64,000 nt of DNA from Trichomonas vaginalis G3 (taxonomy: Eukaryota; Parabasalia; Trichomonadida; Trichomonadidae), in assembly GCF_026262505.1 (NCBI RefSeq), contig NC_067204.1, positions 1,521,797 through 1,585,796 on the forward strand, in the 5' to 3' direction. Numbering within the stretch: position 1 is the first letter of the stretch; every line of letters starts with the position of its first letter. The translations under genes were made by a program, and so were the position numbers. Shown here piece after piece: positions 52,268-61,333 of this stretch. The notes below the pieces were generated by a model that searched no databases, was not told the origin of the DNA, and worked only from the letters and a program-made list of their open reading frames with translations.

Positions 52268-52349
52268 TTGAATTTGTCATGAGTTTTCCCGAAATAAAAA
52301 ATAAAGTTGGTTTTTTAAAAAAATATTTTTTTATTTTTATTGTAAGAAC

Positions 52350-53264
52350 ATGTTAGCAACAACAGCACCAAACTCTTTAGTCATGAATCCAACATCTATG
52401 TTAGTAGAGATGAAAAACTTCATTCCTTCTTCATATACTTTCGAAACAAAAATCCAGAAGATAAAGCAAGAACTTTTAACAAGTACTTTGGACTGTTGTG
52501 CGAAAGATGAAACAAATGAACAGTATCTTTATGAAATGCAGGATATTATTGACCATTTACCCAAATTGCCTGAAATCCAACAACAAAAGCTTACTATTCC
52601 AGAATTCGATGAAATAGAAGTCAAAGCAACTGACTCAGTAGAAATAAAGAAGTTCATACGAAAGGTTAACTATGAGTTTCTTGGATTTCATTGCAACCAC
52701 AAAGTCATGGACAAAGATTGCGATATGGTATATAAGAACATCTCTGACATATACAAATCTGGGGAGTTTAAGACCTACGACAACTTTGTTTCGTTAGTTG
52801 CTGAATGTGTATGGCAGATAAGAGATAAAGATAGAAGAGGTAAGATATGGAATGAACAGATAAAACCCGCAACTTTTGAGTTAAAGAGAGCAATTGACGC
52901 CTTAGTCATACTAGCAGGTAAGGTTTCAGAATATAACGCAAAAATGAACCCGCAATGTTCAAAATGTAAAGCAGCAATGAGGAAATATAACTACTCCGTC
53001 AAAGAGATAGAACGTATGCGAAACGACTATGCTGACTTAAAGAAAGAAGTAGAGAAACCAGCAGAAGATAAAATGGACATGTTGACATTTCTGAACAAAA
53101 ACTATCCAACAGCTGACGATTTCCTTCTATCTGACGTCAAGAAGAAATATAAAGAAACTTTCGGCATTGTGAAAACATTCGATGTACTGACAGAAGAAAT
53201 AGAAGCTACAAAACTGTTTAGAATTTCACGAATTCACAATGTTTACCATGTAAAACGCTTATAA
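52350..53264 (+). CDS. Unknown protein, 304 aa, cassette gene
   Basis: Helical throughout. A CSKCKAAMRKYNYSVKEIER segment (about residues 205-225) has a single CxxC, and a coiled coil lies at about 220-240. A compact C-terminal module, FLNKNYPTADDFLLSDVKKK followed by RISRIHNVYHVKRL, looks like a small winged or DNA-binding domain of the kind seen in large DNA viruses; that is an impression only. Leader AAATATTTTTTTATTTTTAT, like polB. Flanked on both sides by repeat R. Confidence 0.5.
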   Translation: MLATTAPNSLVMNPTSMLVEMKNFIPSSYTFETKIQKIKQELLTSTLDCCAKDETNEQYLYEMQDIIDHLPKLPEIQQQKLTIPEFDEIEVKATDSVEIKKFIRKVNYEFLGFHCNHKVMDKDCDMVYKNISDIYKSGEFKTYDNFVSLVAECVWQIRDKDRRGKIWNEQIKPATFELKRAIDALVILAGKVSEYNAKMNPQCSKCKAAMRKYNYSVKEIERMRNDYADLKKEVEKPAEDKMDMLTFLNKNYPTADDFLLSDVKKKYKETFGIVKTFDVLTEEIEATKLFRISRIHNVYHVKRL

Positions 53265-53272
53265 AATAACTG

Positions 53273-53320
53273 GGGTAGAAAAGAGGTTAGAAAACAGGTT
53301 ATATCTAACCTTCTACCCTA
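53273..53320. repeat. Palindromic repeat R, copy 4 (inverted)
   Basis: Reverse orientation relative to copies 1-3, starting 9 bp after the stop codon of the 304-aa ORF. Confidence 0.75.
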
Positions 53321-53448
53321 AAATATATTTTTATTGAATTCAGCACAAAATTCTGAGTAAAATAATTTTTAGGGCATGTGTCAAACCGTTGAGTTTTCAC
53401 AAAATTTTAAAAATAACGTTTACCATGTAAAACGCTTATAAAATAACT

Positions 53449-53497
53449 GGGGTAGAAAAGAGGGTAGAAAAGAGGGTATATCTAACCTTCTACCCTA
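53449..53497. repeat. Palindromic repeat R, copy 5 (inverted)
   Basis: Together with the last ~25 bases of the 304-aa ORF (GTTTACCATGTAAAACGC), copy 4 has been duplicated 176 bp further on. The 3' ends of this and the ATPase gene converge here. Confidence 0.75.
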
Positions 53498-53507
53498 AAC
53501 ATTATTT

Positions 53508-54380
53508 TTATTGACTTTTTACAATTTGAACTTTGTTCGCGTAGATGTGAATTCTGAAAGAAGTATGAGGGTCTTGTATGACTTTGTACTTCTCCCATAG
53601 TTCATGTCTGTCAAACTTACCTGCCATGGACTCTTTCATAAGTTCCATGAAATCGTCTTCGGACAATCCAGGGAAAAGTATGATATCAGTAAGTATTCTT
53701 TTAACATCCTTACTTAAACTCTTTGCTGTCTGTACACAAATGACAACAGAGATGTTAAAGTGTCTGAGCTTCTTAAGAATTCGACACATGTCTTGTTCTC
53801 TGTTCTTTAACAAAGGATGAGAAGCAAAGTCATCTAAGATAAGAAGACATCTATGAGGGTAAGTCTTCCAATCGTACGATTGCAATTTCTTCGAAATGTA
53901 TTCTATCTCTTTCTGTTTGTTTCTGAAGTGTTTCTTCTCTAATATTCTCTGCATTTCCTCATTTGGGTCTTTAAACTTCGAATTTATATACTCATTTATA
54001 GCATTATACTTCAAAACTCTTCTTTGGTACTTCTTTATCCAATCTAACAACTCAGTATCCTTTATACATACTAACTTAGACTTCTTTATAATATCTTTGA
54101 ACGAATTGACGGTTTGGTCAAATTGACCCGAAGTACTACAAATGACAACTAACTCATAAAATGGGTTCTTCTCATCTAGTTCTTGTTGTTGTGCAGCCAT
54201 TTTAAGATAAGTGAAAGTCTTACCCGACCCAGGTGGTGCGATTAGACCTGTTATACCATTCTGAGCAAATAGGAACTTGTCATGTATGGGTTTTATCTGA
54301 GCATTTTCTAACTTCCTCTTGTTCTTCTTCAAAACATTCTCAAATTTTTTGTCAATGTCAGCAAACTTTTTTTCTAACAT
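53508..54380 (-). CDS. A32-like genome-packaging ATPase, 290 aa
   Basis: FtsK/HerA-type P-loop ATPase: Walker A APPGSGKT at about residues 48-55, Walker B LLILDDFA at about 178-186, and a sensor ICVQTAK about 28 residues further on. This is the family's packaging motor, pumping DNA into the capsid. The length matches Polinton and poxvirus A32 homologues (about 250-300). The frame appears whole. It is divergent from the 54416 ORF, sharing a 35-bp A+T-rich leader. Confidence 0.85.
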   Translation of the reverse strand: MLEKKFADIDKKFENVLKKNKRKLENAQIKPIHDKFLFAQNGITGLIAPPGSGKTFTYLKMAAQQQELDEKNPFYELVVICSTSGQFDQTVNSFKDIIKKSKLVCIKDTELLDWIKKYQRRVLKYNAINEYINSKFKDPNEEMQRILEKKHFRNKQKEIEYISKKLQSYDWKTYPHRCLLILDDFASHPLLKNREQDMCRILKKLRHFNISVVICVQTAKSLSKDVKRILTDIILFPGLSEDDFMELMKESMAGKFDRHELWEKYKVIQDPHTSFRIHIYANKVQIVKSQ

Positions 54381-54415
54381 ATTTTTAGAAAAATTAAAAT
54401 TTTATCTTTTTGAAA

Positions 54416-54868
54416 ATGTCTAGCGATTTCGCTATCTATATTCGAGACAAGCTTTTCGACAGCAAAACATCTGTCGACCATAAAATCTTACATAGTGTAA
54501 ACAAGAAAGGTGAATTTGTTCTAAAGTTCTGTTTCTGGGAATATGACAAGAACCATAAAACATTAGGCAGAGAAGTCTTTAAGTTTGTCAATGACAGACT
54601 TGTTGACAGAGATGACGCCGATTGGAAGATGAAGTCCAACAAAAGTTCTTAGAATGCAAAGAAGACACATGCGCTGTTCTTGAAGATGAAATAGGAAAAG
54701 AATAGAAGAGCTATTAAAGGACAAAGAACTTTTACATAAATATGGTTGCGCCAAATTTGACATAACTCCACCAGAGAAGAAGAAGAAGAGAGAAAAGAAA
54801 GAAAAGAAAGTAGAAGAAGAAAGAAGAACCTGAACCAGTTCCAGAGAAAAAGAAATTTGACATGTAAA
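54416..54868 (+). pseudogene. Unknown Polinton gene, broken
   Basis: Starts MSSDFAIYIRDKLFDSKTSV with a leader TTTTATCTTTTTGAAAATG. The remaining region is lysine/glutamate-rich and ends near KKKFDM. The frame is not whole (a few breaks). The first ~78 residues look like a small alpha/beta domain. No family recognised. Confidence 0.45.
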
Positions 54869-54883
54869 AATAAAATTTTATTT

Positions 54884-55303
54884 TTAGAACATTTCTGGGT
54901 CAATGTCAATGTTCTCTTCCTCTTTAGGAGCAAACACTGGCTTAGACTCTAAAATCTTTTTACCTAATTTACCTTGAACTTCAACTATCTTAGACTCATA
55001 ATATTCATAGTCGTCTGCTTTCTTTGGTTCATAAGGTATAACAAGTTTGTATGCTTTGCCTTCTTTAAGGTTTGAAAACCTTCTGTCAAAATTTTCCTTG
55101 ACTGCTAACAAACCTTCTATGTCTAAGTCTTCAAATTTCGCACCATTTTTAGTCACAATAGCAAACTTAACTGGTTCGATGTTCCAAACTTTGTCAAATG
55201 TAGACTTTTCAAAATGGTAGAAGTAAACATTCAAATATATGAATGGGTCTAGTTCTTCTTTGACTTCTGTCATGTACTTGTTGACTGAAATATATTTCGT
55301 CAT
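54884..55303 (-). CDS. Unknown Polinton protein, 139 aa
   Basis: Mixed alpha/beta with DPFIYLNVYFYHFEKSTFDK, FAIVTKNGAKFEDLDIEGLL, KAYKLVIPYEPKKADDYEYY and an acidic end (EEENIDIDPEMF). It could be a single-stranded DNA-binding type protein, given its beta content and acidic tail next to the helicase; not demonstrable here. Leader ATATTTTTTTATC. Confidence 0.45.
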   Translation of the reverse strand: MTKYISVNKYMTEVKEELDPFIYLNVYFYHFEKSTFDKVWNIEPVKFAIVTKNGAKFEDLDIEGLLAVKENFDRRFSNLKEGKAYKLVIPYEPKKADDYEYYESKIVEVQGKLGKKILESKPVFAPKEEENIDIDPEMF

Positions 55304-55351
55304 CTTTTCTATCGGATAAAAAAATATTTTTTAAAAATTTACTCAGAAAAA

Positions 55352-55666
55352 TTATTTCTTTCTATATTTGCCATTCCGAACTTCGAAAAGATGTTTTATA
55401 CCAGCATAGAATTTTTCTCTAGAGCTTGGTCTTATATCGTTTTCATGACAATATTTTCTATATTCTTCATATAAAGCCTTTTTTTCATACATTTCATAAG
55501 GACAATCTAACCAGAATAGCGCATATCCGTTATTTTGCTCCCATCCGCTTAAAACTCTTTTTGTCTCTTTGTTTCTGACTTCAAATGACTCACAACAGTG
55601 AATTTCATATTTCTCATCTAACAAACAAGTTTCCCAACGGTCTTCTCCAACAAACTCAGCGTACAT
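55352..55666 (-). CDS. NUMOD4-like/helicase-tail fusion, 104 aa
   Basis: Residues ~15-50 (YEIHCCESFEVRNKETKRVL, then a GWEQNNGYALFWL stretch) resemble the NUMOD4 segment of the HNH protein at 48489. Residues ~60-104 (LYEEYRKYCHENDIRPSSRE, LFEVRNGKYRKK) closely resemble the C-terminus of the adjacent helicase (LYDEYKQYCQEYGYMTASKR, LLDVQNGVYTKK). It looks like a partial duplication of the helicase 3' end fused to a NUMOD4 module. The frame is complete. Confidence 0.5.
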   Translation of the reverse strand: MYAEFVGEDRWETCLLDEKYEIHCCESFEVRNKETKRVLSGWEQNNGYALFWLDCPYEMYEKKALYEEYRKYCHENDIRPSSREKFYAGIKHLFEVRNGKYRKK

Positions 55667-55699
55667 TTCAAATAAAATAAAAAAATATTTTTTTTAAAT

Positions 55700-56935
55700 T
55701 TACTCATAAAAATTTTTCTTTGTATATACGCCATTCTGAACATCTAAAAGATTTTTGACATTTGCCAAGAATGTACGTTTAGAAGCTGTCATATAACCAT
55801 ATTCTTGACAATATTGTTTATATTCATCGTACAATGACCTTTCATCTAAACACTCAAAGTTAGTCTCATCTATAAACAGTTCATATACACTCTTGTTTGC
55901 TTCTAACAATGTTTGTCTCTCTTCGGTATATGGAATTTGTCTTGGATTGAACTTAGAAATATCTAATGTCATAAAATATGAGAACAAGTGGTTGTAAAAG
56001 TCAGATGTCAAAGTTTCTGCTAAGTCGTCAAAATATTCTGTATCTTGCATATGAGAATCTGACGTTCTGACAACTACATATCTTCTGTCAGAACTTTCTA
56101 ACTTCATCGGAACAACATTGTTTGAAACCATAATGAAGTTTGCAACATTTTCACAAACTCTTGAGTCTTTATACTTTCTTTCAACAACTCCAACTTTGTC
56201 TGTTATAAGACTCTTCAAAGCATCTGAGTTCAAAACTTTTGTTGTATCTATACTTTGAAGTTCATTGCAAACTATAAGTTTCATATTCTCTATTGAAGAG
56301 TTAAATTTACCGCAGATGTTTTCTAAGTTTGTCATATTAGGGTTCGAATAGCCCTCTAACAGTTTGCACAAAATATCTGTAAAGAAAGTGTTCTTACCAG
56401 TTCCTTGTTTTCCAATTATAATGAGAGCAGTTTCATTTTTAGCACTTGGATATTGTAAGATGTTTGCAAACCAACATAAGATATACTCATAAACCTTTTC
56501 GTTTCCATTGCATATAATTTCTTTGACATGGTCTAACCAAGCTTCTATAATATTTTCTTTCCATTCTACTTGTTCGTATTTATATCCAGTGAAGATAGAA
56601 TAGAAGTTTGGAGAAGGTGTATAGAACTTTATACCTCGAACTGAAAAATCTTCTAACTTTGACAATAAGATATCCCAAGCATCTAACATCTTCATGCCAA
56701 CTTGTACGACTTTTATTTTCTTAAGTTTCTGTCTACATTCTTGTTCTGAAACTATTGTTGCTCTTGGTTTGTTAAAGACAACATCCCATTCTTTCATGAC
56801 ATAACATTCTGGGGCAGAGTCGACATAAATGACTAAACGTTTCAAATTCTCGACTGCTTTGTTATAGTCTCTAAATGGACACATATTTCTGAACGCTTGG
56901 AAGTCATAAAAATCTGAAACGTCTATTCTGTACAT
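55700..56935 (-). CDS. Superfamily 3 helicase (DUF5906/D5-like), 411 aa
   Basis: Walker A GKQGTGKN at about residues 174-181, the B-type motif LIVCNELQSID, SLITDKVGVVERKYKD, sensor Asn in IMVSNN and an arginine-finger region SSDRRYVVVR. This is the order of DUF5906/NrS-1-type replicative helicases. The C-terminal ~45 residues form the winged-helix-like tail repeated in the next ORF. It would unwind element DNA for the polymerase. Leader ATATTTTTTTTATTTTTATAAAA as for polB. Frame whole. Confidence 0.8.
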   Translation of the reverse strand: MYRIDVSDFYDFQAFRNMCPFRDYNKAVENLKRLVIYVDSAPECYVMKEWDVVFNKPRATIVSEQECRQKLKKIKVVQVGMKMLDAWDILLSKLEDFSVRGIKFYTPSPNFYSIFTGYKYEQVEWKENIIEAWLDHVKEIICNGNEKVYEYILCWFANILQYPSAKNETALIIIGKQGTGKNTFFTDILCKLLEGYSNPNMTNLENICGKFNSSIENMKLIVCNELQSIDTTKVLNSDALKSLITDKVGVVERKYKDSRVCENVANFIMVSNNVVPMKLESSDRRYVVVRTSDSHMQDTEYFDDLAETLTSDFYNHLFSYFMTLDISKFNPRQIPYTEERQTLLEANKSVYELFIDETNFECLDERSLYDEYKQYCQEYGYMTASKRTFLANVKNLLDVQNGVYTKKNFYE

Positions 56936-56962
56936 TTTTATAAAAATAAAAAAAATATTTTT

Positions 56963-57769
56963 TTATTCTTGACTTTGTTGTTGCATTTGTTCCATTTGTT
57001 GCATTTGTTGTTCTTGAGCTATTTGTTGTTGAAGTTGTTCTTGTAGTACAATACTTTCACCAGTTGCATCTTCCAATTCGAAACTTTCTGCCGTCATTGA
57101 CAAATACATAGGACATAAAAGTTTTACAGGAACAAAGTTTGCGTCAACTAAGGTTAAGTTTATGTTTGCTAAAGTGTTTGAGTTTACTAAAGCTGAAAAC
57201 TCTGCATTCGAATGAACAATAGGCAAACCAGCAGAGAAAGTGTTGTTTATACGCATGAGTATCTTTTGGTCATAGTAGTTTCTGTCGACATTCGAATAAC
57301 ACTTTGAACCTAAGTTTGAAACAATATATAAAATAGGTGTACTTAAAGTCAATGGAACAGACAAACCTTGTATGACACCTTTTCCTGTTATAGGAAACTG
57401 TTGGTAGTAAAAACCAGATATAAGTTTTGTATTATAGCTCATATCGTTTATAGTAAACTCAGTCGGACATCCAAACATAATGAAACCTGCTCTAGTTGCA
57501 GCACATGTTACATCCGTCCTTAAAGTATTAAATAAGTCAACAAAACCTGTTGGTGGTATATCTGAGTAAGTATCTTCAAAGAAGTATTTTTACCATTCAC
57601 AACAACAAAGTCTTCTGGTGTCAAAAGAGCAAAACAGGCTTTAGTCGTCATCGTGTTTAAGGTCAGTTTTACAATATCGTCCTTGAGGACTTTGTAAGTT
57701 TGTTGTTATAGAATTATATGACTCGGGGTTTTTAGTCGTAATAGTATAAACCACTATGTCTTCTGCCAT
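56963..57769 (-). pseudogene. Penton-like minor capsid protein candidate, broken
   Basis: The region begins MAEDIVVYTITTKNPESYNS. Its long open part contains GFYYQQFPITGKGVIQGLSV, LILMR-type strands near NRNYYDQ and LVDANFVPVKLLCPMYLSM, a beta-rich pattern like the single jelly-roll penton proteins of Polintons, plus a Gln/Met-rich C-terminus. It sits between helicase and capsid genes, as minor capsid genes often do. About two breaks; fossil in this copy. Assignment is by character. Confidence 0.55.
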
Positions 57770-57773
57770 TTAC

Positions 57774-58355
57774 TTAGCAACTAAATTTTAATGAAATGTT
57801 GTGGTCGTCAAATATTTTTATGACGTCTGGGAAACTATATTTTAAGTTCAACGTTTCACCTCCTTTCATAACGTATATCTTGTCAATGACATTATATGAA
57901 ACACCACAGCAACTAACGTCGGGTTCTATTTCTTTGATGTTTATATCGTCTGCCTCTGTCAAAAGTTTCAATAGTTCTTTCAAAACTTCATGAGGTGCAA
58001 TGACATATGAGTTCACTTTTACAGGGTTGTGCTCAACCAAGTTTAACATTATACCCAAAGCCTGACAAATCTTCTCCTGAGTTTTAAGTTTGTCTTTAAG
58101 TTGTTGGTAGTCATTTCGAATATCTGCAACAGAACTTAAGTCTCTGCTAACTTCAGGATATGTTGGTTGTTCTTTTACAGGAACTATTGTTATACCATCT
58201 TCGTCTTCGTATGGTTTCCCCACTTCAACATCTCTTTCTTTGACATTGACAACAACACTTTGACTGTTTGTTTGAGTTGGTGAATTTAACTTCACATCTG
58301 CCACCGCCATTAAACCTTTTGAAACACTTACGCTTCTATTTTTCGGAAATGACAT
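57774..58355 (-). CDS. Unknown Polinton protein, 193 aa
   Basis: The start MSFPKNRSVSVSKGLMAVAD was chosen because a TTTTTATTCTAAGTAAAATG leader precedes it; a longer frame has no such leader. A basic/Ser N-terminus, a Val/Asp/Glu-rich linker, a helical middle (NDYQQLKDKLKTQEKICQAL) and a beta-prone end (YVMKGGETLNLKYSF) follow. It ends 5 bp before the penton candidate. Divergent from the 58374 ORF, sharing the leader. Function unknown. Confidence 0.5.
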   Translation of the reverse strand: MSFPKNRSVSVSKGLMAVADVKLNSPTQTNSQSVVVNVKERDVEVGKPYEDEDGITIVPVKEQPTYPEVSRDLSSVADIRNDYQQLKDKLKTQEKICQALGIMLNLVEHNPVKVNSYVIAPHEVLKELLKLLTEADDINIKEIEPDVSCCGVSYNVIDKIYVMKGGETLNLKYSFPDVIKIFDDHNISLKFSC

Positions 58356-58373
58356 TTTACTTAGAATAAAAAG

Positions 58374-58793
58374 ATGGACGTATTCGAGTATCTCTTCGAA
58401 TTGAAGCAGAACAAAGTTTACACACACAAACAATACAAATACATTGACAGAATAGTTCTTTACACAAACAATGGAAAATGTTATAGAATAGCAGTCTTTG
58501 CTGAACCAAAATATTTTCATAAAGCAAAGAAAGTTGGTATAACCGAGATGGTGAAAGTTCTTGACGTTGACAAAAATATAACAACAAAACTTACAGATAT
58601 TTCTAAAGGTAAGTTTATAATACAATATTATGTCAAAACTGGCGTACTGTCAATATTTGACGGAGAGAAGTCAGTTCAAGAACAACTTACTGACCTGCTG
58701 CCAAAATCTGCTCGATGGAAGCTGTCGTTATACCAATCTGAGGAGCCCCAGCAGGTTTCATCGAACGAATCTTCAAAAGAGCATCTTCCGTGA
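58374..58793 (+). CDS. Unknown Polinton protein, 139 aa
   Basis: MDVFEYLFELKQNKVYTHKQ, then a beta-rich middle (RIVLYTNNGKCYRIAVFAEP, GKFIIQYYVKTGVLSIFDG). Its last ~107 bp overlap the end of the capsid gene tail to tail, so the final ~35 residues are antisense to capsid codons and may be spurious. Leader TTTTACTTAGAATAAAAAG. Confidence 0.5.
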   Translation: MDVFEYLFELKQNKVYTHKQYKYIDRIVLYTNNGKCYRIAVFAEPKYFHKAKKVGITEMVKVLDVDKNITTKLTDISKGKFIIQYYVKTGVLSIFDGEKSVQEQLTDLLPKSARWKLSLYQSEEPQQVSSNESSKEHLP

Positions 58794-60295
58794 AAAGTGC
58801 TATTGGTTTTGTAAACTTCTTTGCTTTCAATTCATTTGGACCGTCTCTGTCACCAGTATATTGTATTTGAACTGTACCAACAGTTGAAATACCACCCATA
58901 AAGTCTTCTGAGTCAGCAAATGGAATGCCAAGCCAAAAGTTTGAACGGTCTCCATTTGTATATTGAGTGTTTTGAGCTCCTGTATGGGTCCATACTTTCA
59001 CATATGGCATAATAGAACTTTGCATTTCAGGGTTAATGGTTGTTGTGAAGTTGTTGTTAAAGTTCATAGCATCTAATGTCAAGTTGTATGACCTCATATC
59101 CTCAACTGTGGAATATTCTTCTCTTGGATAGTATTTGCCATCTATGTTTATATGGTATTTAATACCAGGGTTGTAGAAGCAAGAATAGTCATTTATAGTT
59201 CGTCTGAACAGTACAAACATAGTATCTGCATGTTTCATTGCAGTTGTTAAAGCAATATCTGTTCTTGCACCTGGGTCAGCACTTTGGTTTCCAACTTCAC
59301 CTGCAAAGTCTTTGACAGATATTTGGTGTATAGGGAACATAAGTGGAACTGCAATATATTTGGCAGCTAAAGCATTTGAAATATCTGGGTCCAACATATA
59401 GACTGCAAGTCTGCTTTCTATTCTCTTGCATTCAAATTTTTCGCATGTGAACTTAACTGGGTCCCAAGCAGTTCCAGCAGCATTGAAATAGTAGTTTACT
59501 TCAGTGTTGAAGTTTGAGAAACCAAAGTCTAAGTCAACTTTGTCTTTGCAAAATTCGGCGAATGACGTTTGATTTGTTCCCTTTACGTCTGTAAGAGTGA
59601 ATGGGTCTTGTGTTGGTGCAATGACTAAGTTATTTTTGCTTGGAGTAAGTTCGATAGAAATTTTTCCTGCCCAGTTTGGCAAGTATCTTAAAAACCTGAA
59701 GATGAGGAAAGATGACAAAGGAACTCTAAGTTTCAGTTTTACTTTGGTTACTGCTGCTGCAGTTTGTCCAGAAAGGTCAACATAAACTCCTGGAACGTTA
59801 GGGTCAAGTCTTCTTATTTTCTCAATAGTTGCATACTGGTCTGTTTGTTCTCTAGCTTGTGGTTGTACTGAGTTTCTCAAAGCGAACCATTCATAGTTTG
59901 CCCATGTTACTGTTTGAACTAAGTCAGAGTTAGAATATATCTTATATCCCATAAAAACTTCTGGAGCATATTGGTATCCGACATAGAAAATTCCATTGCA
60001 ACCTTTCTTGTCAGACAACTTGGCAGAAGGTTTTATTTCAATGTCTTGTTCCACGTATAAGAAAGAGTTGTCAATAGAAATTATATGAAACCTGTCGCAA
60101 GCAATATCTACTGTTGTTGAAGAACCTTCTCCAAACTCACCTACGTTTCCATAAGAAACAGCAGTTTGTATATTCGTAAGTTCCAGGAACTATTTCTGAC
60201 CTTCTAATGGCATTGTCGCATTCGTTATACCATTCGGAAACATTTCCATTCATAGCATCCAAAACTGTTGGCGTTATATTCTGAGCGGCGTACAT
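58687..60295 (-). pseudogene. Polinton major capsid protein (double jelly-roll), broken
   Basis: The long open part (about 455 residues) has the family's pattern: FRFLRYLPNWAGKISIELTP in the first jelly roll, VKFTCEKFECKRIESRLAVY in the middle, FPIHQISVKDFAGEVG, then MFVLFRRTINDYSCFYNPGI and WLGIPFADSEDFMGG in the second. Twice-folded jelly rolls form the hexagonal capsomers of icosahedral virions. An upstream stretch beginning MYAAQNITPTVLDAMNGNVS belongs to the same region. About one or two breaks, so fossil in this copy. Confidence 0.75.
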
Positions 60296-60327
60296 TTCAT
60301 ATGAGTAAAAATATAGAATAGTTGGAT

Positions 60328-61304
60328 TTATATGTCATAATAGAACCCACGTGGACCAAGCTTTACTTTCTTCCTGACTGAGTTTTTAACTCTTCTTTTT
60401 CCTTCATTGCCCTCTGCTTGAAGTTGTTGCATCTTTGCATTATGTTCATCTAGTATGTTGCAAATTTCCCATGTCCTTTTTGCCTTTTGCTCTGGTCGCC
60501 CATCTCAGGTAACCTATATCCTAGAAAGAGTTTGTCATAGTTTGTATTTGAGTCGTCGCTTATTGTTTGCATGACTTCTGTCCTGAGTTTCTGGTTCAAG
60601 CTCTTCAAAACAGTGCCTGTCCATATGGAATAAGCTCGTTTCCAAATATATGTTTTTGTAGCCATTCTGGTTTTCTTTCCATGTTACCAACTATATCTTT
60701 TGTGAATGGGAAAGCTTTTACCCAATCTTTCAGTCTTGCGTCGTTTATTTCTGTAGTTGGTTTTATTTTGTCAAGGAACATGTTTTTCAATACTAACATT
60801 TCATTTGGTACTGTCCATTTGAGTTTTCTTAAATATTCATCCCTTCTCAGTTCATTGTCTGCAAAGTAAGTTTTTATGACATTTTGTAAACTTTCATTTG
60901 CAAGGTCATGTACAATAGGTTCTCTTCCTTCTCCCTCCCTAACTTTCTTTCTAAACTCTTCACCAAATATACCATCTCTATGGTTCTGTGTAGTTTTTTT
61001 GAGATAAATGTTCTAGAACGTCAGGTGTTATATTTCCATCAGCCATGTTCATTTCATACTGGTCCAAAATATCTGCATGTTTCATATCTTTCAATGGCAT
61101 TAAAGCCGCGCTGAAAATACCAGCTATATCTGGTTCACCATTGACTTCCATTGCGTCTACAACTTCTTGGAATTGTGGTTGTAAGTTTATGAACCACCTA
61201 TCTGGATTAGCTTTATGACCCCATCTCATTGTAGTTCCATCGTCTGCAGAAACAAAAGTAGGTTTGTTTCCATCTTGGCTAGGTTCTGAATGAACTTTAA
61301 ACAA
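60328..61304 (-). pseudogene. Unknown Polinton gene region, broken
   Basis: Several short frames on one strand read as pieces of helical protein: FINLQPQFQEVVDAMEVNGE and IAGIFSAALMPLKDMKHADI upstream, EINDARLKDWVKAFPFTKDI in the middle, and a basic end near GKRRVKNSVRKK. About three breaks. Placement directly upstream of the capsid gene suggests a virion protein. No family recognised. Confidence 0.45.
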
Positions 61305-61333
61305 TGTTTCATTTCTATATGTTTTCTTGAAAT

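Larger units (their letters stand above)
52033..53345. other. Inverted-repeat-bounded cargo cassette (304-aa ORF)
   Basis: Outer ends TGCTGAATTC / GAATTCAGCA, followed inward by ATATATTTTAGGGTAG and repeat R, in opposite orientation on the two sides of one ORF. Arms of about 75 bp match closely. R is doubled on each side. It may be a recombination-mobile module inside the Polinton. Confidence 0.55.
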
